From NCBI GenBank assembly GCA_030512335.1, contig JAULSU010000001.1:8708198-8772197 (forward strand): DNA of 64,000 nucleotides, in the 5' to 3' direction. This DNA comes from Immersiella caudata. Taxonomy: Eukaryota; Ascomycota; Sordariomycetes; Sordariales; Lasiosphaeriaceae. The notes under the pieces were generated by a model that had not been told where the DNA came from, made no database searches, and was given only the letters and a program-made list of their open reading frames with translations. Position 1 is the stretch's first letter, and each line of letters opens with the position of its first letter. A program made the position numbers and the translations under genes. Positions 57,326-64,000 of the stretch are shown here, piece after piece.

Positions 57326-60265
57326 CTAGAAACCGCCGGAGCAGAAGGTCGGGAGCGAGCGCCCCGGCCCCCCCTCCGAAGGAGAGAGCAGAATTGTCTT
57401 ATTCCAGGTCGACATCAAGTCAAAAAGGCTTGTTGTGCGACCGAGGCTTCTGATCAGCGGTTCATGTAGGGAAGACGGCAGTTCATCCGTCGCCCAGAAC
57501 CTTCGTGCTGCAGAGAGAACCTCCTTCACGTCTACATATTCCCACACTGGATTGTAATGGCCTGATAACATCAACGGCGCAGCATCTGTCTTGATTTTTG
57601 GCAAGAGCAGAATTGGCCTGTCATCATAGTGCACTTGGCGAAACCATTCAATCAGTGTCTTCGCAGGGTATCCCCTTCTGCGAAGATTGCCATAAAATTC
57701 CTGCCGGGCTTCTGCAAAAAACCTGGCTTGTGAACAGAGAATGACAAATCGTGTGAGCTCGGCTTTGACAAAGCCTTTCTTGACATGCAAGGGATGAGCG
57801 GACGACCAGGGTATGTAGAGATGTCTGTTCAATTCCTTGCGAAACAGGCGGGTGTGACACAATTGTGTTCCCATCTGTTGTCCCCGGATCAACTCAATGT
57901 CCAGGAACTCAAGTCGCTGCGGATTGATAGACCATCGAACCTCTAGGCTTCCGATGTGGAAGCCTGAAGCAAAAGATTCGACTTCTTCTTTGCTGCCCTG
58001 AAAAAAACAGAGGATGTCATCGATGTATCGAACATAGAGGAGAACTCCTTCTCGATGGACAACCTTGGCCTTTCGTTCAAAGTAGGCGGCGTAGATGTTG
58101 GCAAGCACAGGGGCGCACGACGTGCCCATTGCGAGACCTCTCATCTGCCGAAACGTTTGGCCACGGTATGCAAAAAAGTTGTTGTCCATTACAAACTTGA
58201 CCATACTCCTGATGGTGGTGCGTGTGATGGACGAGGAGTGGCAGTATAGCTTCCAGGCGCCAGCGATGACTTTAGAGCATTCGTTGGGCGGGATCATCGT
58301 ATAGAAGGAGGTCACATCTCCTGTGAGGATCCATATCGGGGCTGCACTGCTCACTTGCACATTCTTGATTTGTTGGATGACGGCTTTTGAGGAGTCGACA
58401 ACCCAGGGGAAGTGCTCAAGAATGGGCTGGAGTAGATGGTCAAGTACCTCTGACGTAGATGTTGTAACCCATGAGTGTGACGGCACAATGGGTCGGAGAG
58501 CCCACGGAGTCTTATGGACCTTGGGAATCGCATGAAACTCGGGAATCACCATTTGGATCTTGGTCCAGAGGTATTTTTCCATCACCTGAGGGAGTCTCCA
58601 TTTGGGAATGGAGTCTTTCAGGATGGTGACAAGTGTTGCAGCAGGGATCTCTTCAACGTGGAGATAAGTCTCGGTGTCGGAGAGCAGCTGTAAACAATTG
58701 GTGTCGTACCAGTCTAGGGGGAGGACCGCAAGCCCGAGATTTTTATCGGTGAGCTTGACCAGGAGACGGTGGGTCTCAAGGTACTCTTGAACTTTCTTCC
58801 AGCTGGAGAACGGCTGGGTGGCGGGTCGAATGGCGATGCTCGCGAGTGCCCGGTGACATTGGTCATCGATCACTGCCATCGCCGCTTCGAGTCCTCGTTC
58901 AATAGCGCTTGAAGCGCGCGGTGGGTTCCAACGAAGATTGGGGACATGGAACTTTGGGATGAAGTTCGAACTTGCCTTGTCACGGAAGAACCATCGGTTG
59001 CGAACCGTGCGGGACAGCCTTTCTTTGGCTTCCTCTATGTCATTGAGTGATGGTGCTTGAGGGAGAATGAATTTATGATTGCAGGCGAGCGAGTACTCGA
59101 TGTCTTCGGGGAGGTTGACACCAGTATGCTGGAATACGCCGGGTTGGGCCGTTCTCACGGTTTCCCATTCCCAGCTCTTGGAAAGAGCAACAGCAATCTT
59201 GATTCTGCAGTGAAGTGACAAAGTACCATACACAGTGGGATAGGTCTCAGGGAGCCAAGACCGAAAATCCTTCGAACATTGGGAGAGGAAGGCAGAGGTG
59301 GTCACTTCTTGCCCTTCTTCTTTCCCTGGCCACCTTTCTTGGTGACACCACCCGACTTGGTGGTTTTCGAGCCGCCCTTTGGCTTGCCTTTGCCAGGCTT
59401 GCCTTTGGGTCCGGACTTTCTTGCATTGCCTGTTGGAAGTCAGTGGTGCGCCCTGCCGTTTGGCGGGGGACGTACCCATCATGCCAGCTATTTGCTGTTT
59501 GAGTTGGGCCATTTCAGACCGCATCTCTTCGCGCACGACCTCACGTGTGGTGAGCTCCTGGTCGGCGTCGCGCATATCATGATCGGCTTCTTTTTTGAGC
59601 GACAACGCGCGTGTCTTCTCAAGAAGGGAGCGATCAGCCAGAGAACGGGCCAGGGCCGAAGCCCTGTAGTGGAGCGCACTGCCGTGCTTCCACAATACCG
59701 TCAACTCGGCAACAGAGTGTGTTGGGGCCCCGGACCAGTCAAAACCGGGGTCTTTAGACACACTTTCCTTGATGGTGACACCACCGAGGGAGGCAGACGC
59801 TCGGGTAGCGGCTTCAAAGAGCATGGTTTTCCACTGCACTTCGTTGAAGACGACGAGCGTTTGCAGAGCGGCGAGCTCTTCTTTCTTCAGACTCAAGGCA
59901 GTCTTCAGAAGGTCCTTTCGGACAGAGAGTAGAGATCCTGAGATGGTGGTCTTTGCGAGCCGACCCTCCTCAGTGCCAAGATACTCTTTCGAGAACTGGA
60001 TCTTGGGGTCCTTCGCAGAGTTGACAATAGAAGGGGGGAAGGACTTCTCGGCAGTATGGCGTTCGTACTGTGCAATGGTGTTCTGGACCGTGCACAGTTT
60101 TGTCGACACTCGATATACCGTGGTAAGGTGTGCGGCAACAGGCGCGCGCCATGCTTGAGGGACAGTCGAGATTAATTCGGCGAGGGTGGTGGCGCCAGCG
60201 GTCGCCCGAACCAGGTCCGAATTGGTGACGAAAATGTCGACTGACCGAACCGAATTGGGGGCCAT
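57326..60265 (-). CDS. Penelope-like reverse transcriptase without GIY-YIG endonuclease
   Basis: An intact 979-residue frame from ATG 60265; the frame is open further upstream into copy B but offers no ATG. Residues 1-310 are an N-terminal domain with a charged helical part (RSLLEKTRALSLKKEADHD) and a basic stretch near 278-298. The RT follows: LTDKNLGLAVLPLDWYD (about 505-520), IPKVHKTPWALRPIV (580-594), motif A LTGDVTSFYTMIP with catalytic Asp about 650, motif B MRGLAMGTSCAPVLANIYAA (about 708-727), motif C VRYIDDILCFF with the Asp pair about 749-750, and a thumb with SSAHPLHVKKGFVKAELTRF and RRRGYP. These are Penelope-like signatures. The C-terminus ends SEGGPGRSLPTFCSGGF with no GIY-YIG module, as in telomere-dependent Athena and Coprina elements. 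Confidence 0.93.
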   Translation of the reverse strand: MAPNSVRSVDIFVTNSDLVRATAGATTLAELISTVPQAWRAPVAAHLTTVYRVSTKLCTVQNTIAQYERHTAEKSFPPSIVNSAKDPKIQFSKEYLGTEEGRLAKTTISGSLLSVRKDLLKTALSLKKEELAALQTLVVFNEVQWKTMLFEAATRASASLGGVTIKESVSKDPGFDWSGAPTHSVAELTVLWKHGSALHYRASALARSLADRSLLEKTRALSLKKEADHDMRDADQELTTREVVREEMRSEMAQLKQQIAGMMGTSPAKRQGAPLTSNRQCKKVRTQRQAWQRQAKGRLENHQVGWCHQERWPGKEEGQEVTTSAFLSQCSKDFRSWLPETYPTVYGTLSLHCRIKIAVALSKSWEWETVRTAQPGVFQHTGVNLPEDIEYSLACNHKFILPQAPSLNDIEEAKERLSRTVRNRWFFRDKASSNFIPKFHVPNLRWNPPRASSAIERGLEAAMAVIDDQCHRALASIAIRPATQPFSSWKKVQEYLETHRLLVKLTDKNLGLAVLPLDWYDTNCLQLLSDTETYLHVEEIPAATLVTILKDSIPKWRLPQVMEKYLWTKIQMVIPEFHAIPKVHKTPWALRPIVPSHSWVTTSTSEVLDHLLQPILEHFPWVVDSSKAVIQQIKNVQVSSAAPIWILTGDVTSFYTMIPPNECSKVIAGAWKLYCHSSSITRTTIRSMVKFVMDNNFFAYRGQTFRQMRGLAMGTSCAPVLANIYAAYFERKAKVVHREGVLLYVRYIDDILCFFQGSKEEVESFASGFHIGSLEVRWSINPQRLEFLDIELIRGQQMGTQLCHTRLFRKELNRHLYIPWSSAHPLHVKKGFVKAELTRFVILCSQARFFAEARQEFYGNLRRRGYPAKTLIEWFRQVHYDDRPILLLPKIKTDAAPLMLSGHYNPVWEYVDVKEVLSAARRFWATDELPSSLHEPLIRSLGRTTSLFDLMSTWNKTILLSPSEGGPGRSLPTFCSGGF

Positions 60266-60277
60266 TCTCAGCGGAGA

Positions 60278-60288
60278 GGTTAGGGTTA
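60278..60288 (+). repeat. Telomeric junction between tandem copies
   Basis: GGTTAGGGTTA, less than two telomere units, separates the 5' end of copy A from the 3' end of copy B. Its orientation is the same as the main array. Confidence 0.9.
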
Positions 60289-60337
60289 CGTCTGAAGAAG
60301 GGATGCGCTGAGTTGCAGAAGTGATGAACACTGAAAA

Positions 60338-60416
60338 CACTATGCCGACGGGGCCCTCAAAACGAAGAAGCACCCGTTTCGCCTGTGTTGTGGCTCATCA
60401 GGGCAGGACAGAAGTG
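60338..60416 (-). ncRNA. Type I hammerhead ribozyme, copy B
   Basis: Identical to the copy A ribozyme, shifted by 3768 nt, with the predicted cleavage between 60347 and 60346. Because copy B lies upstream of copy A on the coding strand, its cleavage would define the 5' end of a transcript of copy A, 81 nt before the start codon. Confidence 0.9.
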
Positions 60417-60686
60417 CGGGGACCGCTCCTGTCTTATTTCCTGAAGGGAGGGGGGTCCACGGGGGTCTCCCCCGTGAAGGCCTCACATTCAGGAAATGAG
60501 TCAGAAGCGGGCACGCCCACTATTGGACACAAAGCATGCATGCACGCGCCAAGGCTTACGCCAAGGTGCGGCCGATGCCAATCGCCCCTTTAGCGCCGGA
60601 GACTTTCCAGCCAACCGGACAAACATTCCCCCGTCCTCGGGAAATGCTAAGCCTCCGTAACCCCGAAGGGTCCGAAGGCTTCTAGG

Positions 60687-60716
60687 GATAGGGTTAGTGG
60701 TTAGGGGTGGGGTTAG
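60687..60716 (+). repeat. Degenerate telomere-like tract in the element's 3' UTR, copy B
   Basis: Same sequence as at 56921-56950. Confidence 0.7.
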
Positions 60717-61089
60717 AGGTTCGAACTCTCAACCAAACAGAGCCCCCCGACGTGCAAAGAGAGAAGTGGAATTCTGAGAGCTCTCCTATGACGAAGCAGG
60801 AAAGGACCATGTCCAAAACAATCACGGGAGAGGGATTGTTCCAAGTCTGCAGACTGACAGTAGCGTGGGCAGCATTCAACACCCGTGCCAAGGGGTACCC
60901 CTGTGGGGGGCTGCTTTCATGCTGCATTGGTAACAGATCCGTGCACCGATCCCAAAGGACAGGGGGTCCGACACGGAGGGCGCGCAGCCTAACGATCCGC
61001 GGAAGCGGGAGCCAGCGACGCGCAGAGAGCAACGGCACGCAAAGCCAGGCGAGCCTCGCGGCCCACCGAGGCCGGCCGTGCCCCGGTCG

Positions 61090-64000
61090 CTAGAAACCGC
61101 CGGAGCAGAAGGTCGGGAGCGAGCGCCCCGGCCCCCCCTCCGAAGGAGAGAGCAGAATTGTCTTATTCCAGGTCGACATCAAGTCAAAAAGGCTTGTTGT
61201 GCGACCGAGGCTTCTGATCAGCGGTTCATGTAGGGAAGACGGCAGTTCATCCGTCGCCCAGAACCTTCGTGCTGCAGAGAGAACCTCCTTCACGTCTACA
61301 TATTCCCACACTGGATTGTAATGGCCTGATAACATCAACGGCGCAGCATCTGTCTTGATTTTTGGCAAGAGCAGAATTGGCCTGTCATCATAGTGCACTT
61401 GGCGAAACCATTCAATCAGTGTCTTCGCAGGGTATCCCCTTCTGCGAAGATTGCCATAAAATTCCTGCCGGGCTTCTGCAAAAAACCTGGCTTGTGAACA
61501 GAGAATGACAAATCGTGTGAGCTCGGCTTTGACAAAGCCTTTCTTGACATGCAAGGGATGAGCGGACGACCAGGGTATGTAGAGATGTCTGTTCAATTCC
61601 TTGCGAAACAGGCGGGTGTGACACAATTGTGTTCCCATCTGTTGTCCCCGGATCAACTCAATGTCCAGGAACTCAAGTCGCTGCGGATTGATAGACCATC
61701 GAACCTCTAGGCTTCCGATGTGGAAGCCTGAAGCAAAAGATTCGACTTCTTCTTTGCTGCCCTGAAAAAACAGAGGATGTCATCGATGTATCGAACATAG
61801 AGGAGAACTCCTTCTCGATGGACAACCTTGGCCTTTCGTTCAAAGTAGGCGGCGTAGATGTTGGCAAGCACAGGGGCGCACGACGTGCCCATTGCGAGAC
61901 CTCTCATCTGCCGAAACGTTTGGCCACGGTATGCAAAAAAGTTGTTGTCCATTACAAACTTGACCATACTCCTGATGGTGGTGCGTGTGATGGACGAGGA
62001 GTGGCAGTATAGCTTCCAGGCGCCAGCGATGACTTTAGAGCATTCGTTGGGCGGGATCATCGTATAGAAGGAGGTCACATCTCCTGTGAGGATCCATATC
62101 GGGGCTGCACTGCTCACTTGCACATTCTTGATTTGTTGGATGACGGCTTTTGAGGAGTCGACAACCCAGGGGAAGTGCTCAAGAATGGGCTGGAGTAGAT
62201 GGTCAAGTACCTCTGACGTAGATGTTGTAACCCATGAGTGTGACGGCACAATGGGTCGGAGAGCCCACGGAGTCTTATGGACCTTGGGAATCGCATGAAA
62301 CTCGGGAATCACCATTTGGATCTTGGTCCAGAGGTATTTTTCCATCACCTGAGGGAGTCTCCATTTGGGAATGGAGTCTTTCAGGATGGTGACAAGTGTT
62401 GCAGCAGGGATCTCTTCAACGTGGAGATAAGTCTCGGTGTCGGAGAGCAGCTGTAAACAATTGGTGTCGTACCAGTCTAGGGGGAGGACCGCAAGCCCGA
62501 GATTTTTATCGGTGAGCTTGACCAGGAGACGGTGGGTCTCAAGGTACTCTTGAACTTTCTTCCAGCTGGAGAACGGCTGGGTGGCGGGTCGAATGGCGAT
62601 GCTCGCGAGTGCCCGGTGACATTGGTCATCGATCACTGCCATCGCCGCTTCGAGTCCTCGTTCAATAGCGCTTGAAGCGCGCGGTGGGTTCCAACGAAGA
62701 TTGGGGACATGGAACTTTGGGATGAAGTTCGAACTTGCCTTGTCACGGAAGAACCATCGGTTGCGAACCGTGCGGGACAGCCTTTCTTTGGCTTCCTCTA
62801 TGTCATTGAGTGATGGTGCTTGAGGGAGAATGAATTTATGATTGCAGGCGAGCGAGTACTCGATGTCTTCGGGGAGGTTGACACCAGTATGCTGGAATAC
62901 GCCGGGTTGGGCCGTTCTCACGGTTTCCCATTCCCAGCTCTTGGAAAGAGCAACAGCAATCTTGATTCTGCAGTGAAGTGACAAAGTACCATACACAGTG
63001 GGATAGGTCTCAGGGAGCCAAGACCGAAAATCCTTCGAACATTGGGAGAGGAAGGCAGAGGTGGTCACTTCTTGCCCTTCTTCTTTCCCTGGCCACCTTT
63101 CTTGGTGACACCACGACTTGGTGGTTTTCGAGCCGCCCTTTGGCTTGCCTTTGCCAGGCTTGCCTTTGGGTCCGGACTTTCTTGCATTGCCTGTTGGAAG
63201 TCAGTGGTGCGCCCTGCCGTTTGGCGGGGGACGTACCCATCATGCCAGCTATTTGCTGTTTGAGTTGGGCCATTTCAGACCGCATCTCTTCGCGCACGAC
63301 CTCACGTGTGGTGAGCTCCTGGTCGGCGTCGCGCATATCATGATCGGCTTCTTTTTTGAGCGACAACGCGCGTGTCTTCTCAAGAAGGGAGCGATCAGCC
63401 AGAGAACGGGCCAGGGCCGAAGCCCTGTAGTGGAGCGCACTGCCGTGCTTCCACAATACCGTCAACTCGGCAACAGAGTGTGTTGGGGCCCCGGACCAGT
63501 CAAAACCGGGGTCTTTAGACACACTTTCCTTGATGGTGACACCACCGAGGGAGGCAGACGCTCGGGTAGCGGCTTCAAAGAGCATGGTTTTCCACTGCAC
63601 TTCGTTGAAGACGACGAGCGTTTGCAGAGCGGCGAGCTCTTCTTTCTTCAGACTCAAGGCAGTCTTCAGAAGGTCCTTTCGGACAGAGAGTAGAGATCCT
63701 GAGATGGTGGTCTTTGCGAGCCGACCCTCCTCAGTGCCAAGATACTCTTTCGAGAACTGGATCTTGGGGTCCTTCGCAGAGTTGACAATAGAAGGGGGGA
63801 AGGACTTCTCGGCAGTATGGCGTTCGTACTGTGCAATGGTGTTCTGGACCGTGCACAGTTTTGTCGACACTCGATATACCGTGGTAAGGTGTGCGGCAAC
63901 AGGCGCGCGCCATGCTTGAGGGACAGTCGAGATTAATTCGGCGAGGGTGGTGGCGCCAGCGGTCGCCCGAACCAGGTCCGAATTGGTGACGAAAATGTCG
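61090..64000 (-). pseudogene. Penelope-like reverse transcriptase of copy B, frameshifted, 5' end outside window
   Basis: The protein matches copy A but is split into three frames. A 2-nt loss near 63112 shifts the frame in the basic linker before the RT. A single A loss in the A-run near 61764 shifts it just after the YIDDI motif. The remaining C-terminal part to the stop at 61090 is unchanged. Catalytic residues are all present. Because the lesions are short homopolymer-type indels, consensus errors in a long-read assembly are as likely as real decay. Confidence 0.8.

Larger units (their letters stand above)
56521..60288 (-). mobile_element. Telomere-attached Penelope-like retroelement, copy A (complete)
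   Basis: The 3768-bp unit sits in minus orientation: its 3' end joins the TTAGGG array at 56521 and its 5' end joins copy B through a short telomeric tract at 60278-60288. In order on the coding strand it has a very short leader, the reverse transcriptase gene, an untranslated region of about 800 nt with a degenerate telomere-like tract, a hammerhead ribozyme, and a 58-nt tail. The next unit begins 3768 nt further on with the same sequence, so the elements are head-to-tail. There are no long terminal repeats, target duplication or poly(A). Confidence 0.93.
60289..64000 (-). mobile_element. Telomere-attached Penelope-like retroelement, copy B (runs off the window)
   Basis: Same unit and orientation as copy A. 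The window ends about 25 nt before the expected start codon. Compared with copy A I find a net loss of 7 bases in six small indels, most within G, C or A runs, and no substitution in the stretches I compared. Confidence 0.92.

Noticed and set aside
59279..59932. A 217-codon plus-strand open frame inside the retroelement, repeated in copy B
   Set aside because: Antisense shadow of the reverse transcriptase N-terminal domain.
60266..60373. A 36-residue N-terminal extension of the reverse transcriptase reading back into copy B
   Set aside because: It has no ATG (its first codon is GTG), it comes from the neighbouring copy's 3' end, and the predicted ribozyme cleavage would remove most of it.
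1..64000. CRISPR arrays, prokaryotic operons or phage modules
   Set aside because: Introns, telomere repeats and gene families are all fungal; the only tandem repeats are the satellite, microsatellites and telomere repeats.

Overview
This window is the end of a chromosome from a filamentous ascomycete (Pezizomycotina, most likely Sordariomycetes). Four things point there: many 50-65 nt introns with GTRAGT donors, CTRAC branch points and YAG acceptors; GC-rich coding sequence; fungal-only families (2EXR, DUF3176, DUF1996, rhodopsin-domain membrane proteins, LsdA/rds1-like ferritin fold); and TTAGGG telomere repeats. The G-rich strand runs left to right, so the chromosome end lies to the right of the window and the interior to the left. 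Exon joins given below were derived by hand from splice signals and reading-frame phase; every joined CDS is a multiple of three.

Layout. From 1 to 54 kb there is an accessory, gene-sparse subtelomere. It carries secreted or membrane proteins: a PL4 rhamnogalacturonan lyase, an alpha-carbonic anhydrase, an LsdA/rds1-like protein, an M43 metalloprotease, an HD-domain protein, a DUF1996 protein, a secreted phospholipase A2, a berberine-bridge-type FAD oxidoreductase, an MFS transporter, a type IIC-like P-type ATPase, an ABCG transporter and a DUF3176 protein. Also present are a Gfo/Idh/MocA oxidoreductase, an intronless TPR protein, a 2EXR protein and a protease-like/DUF7514 fusion. Mixed among these are clearly decayed genes: a class I terpene synthase, an F-box-like gene, a rhodopsin-domain gene and two unknown genes. 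Long stretches between them hold nothing recognisable. I see no obvious operon-like logic; the common theme is secretion and transport, plus gene decay toward the chromosome end.

From 54.6 to 56.3 kb lies a minisatellite of roughly 18-nt units. Its variation is mostly CpA to TpA (and TpG to TpA), as expected from repeat-induced point mutation. It is interrupted by a palindrome-rich block of about 670 bp that looks like a non-autonomous transposon. At 56362-56520 there is a perfect TTAGGG array of 26.5 units, the length of a whole filamentous-fungal telomere.

From 56521 to the end of the window (and beyond) there is a head-to-tail tandem array of a 3768-bp retroelement, in antisense to the + strand. 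It encodes a 979-residue Penelope-like reverse transcriptase without a GIY-YIG endonuclease. The element's 3' end abuts the telomere repeats and its 5' end points to the chromosome end, which is the arrangement expected if the G-rich 3' overhang primes reverse transcription. Each copy carries, near its 3' end, a complete hammerhead ribozyme core (CUGAUGA, GAAA, GUC cleavage triplet, three stems). A telomere-attached, endonuclease-less Penelope-like element with a hammerhead ribozyme, capping an ascomycete chromosome, is the most notable content of the window.
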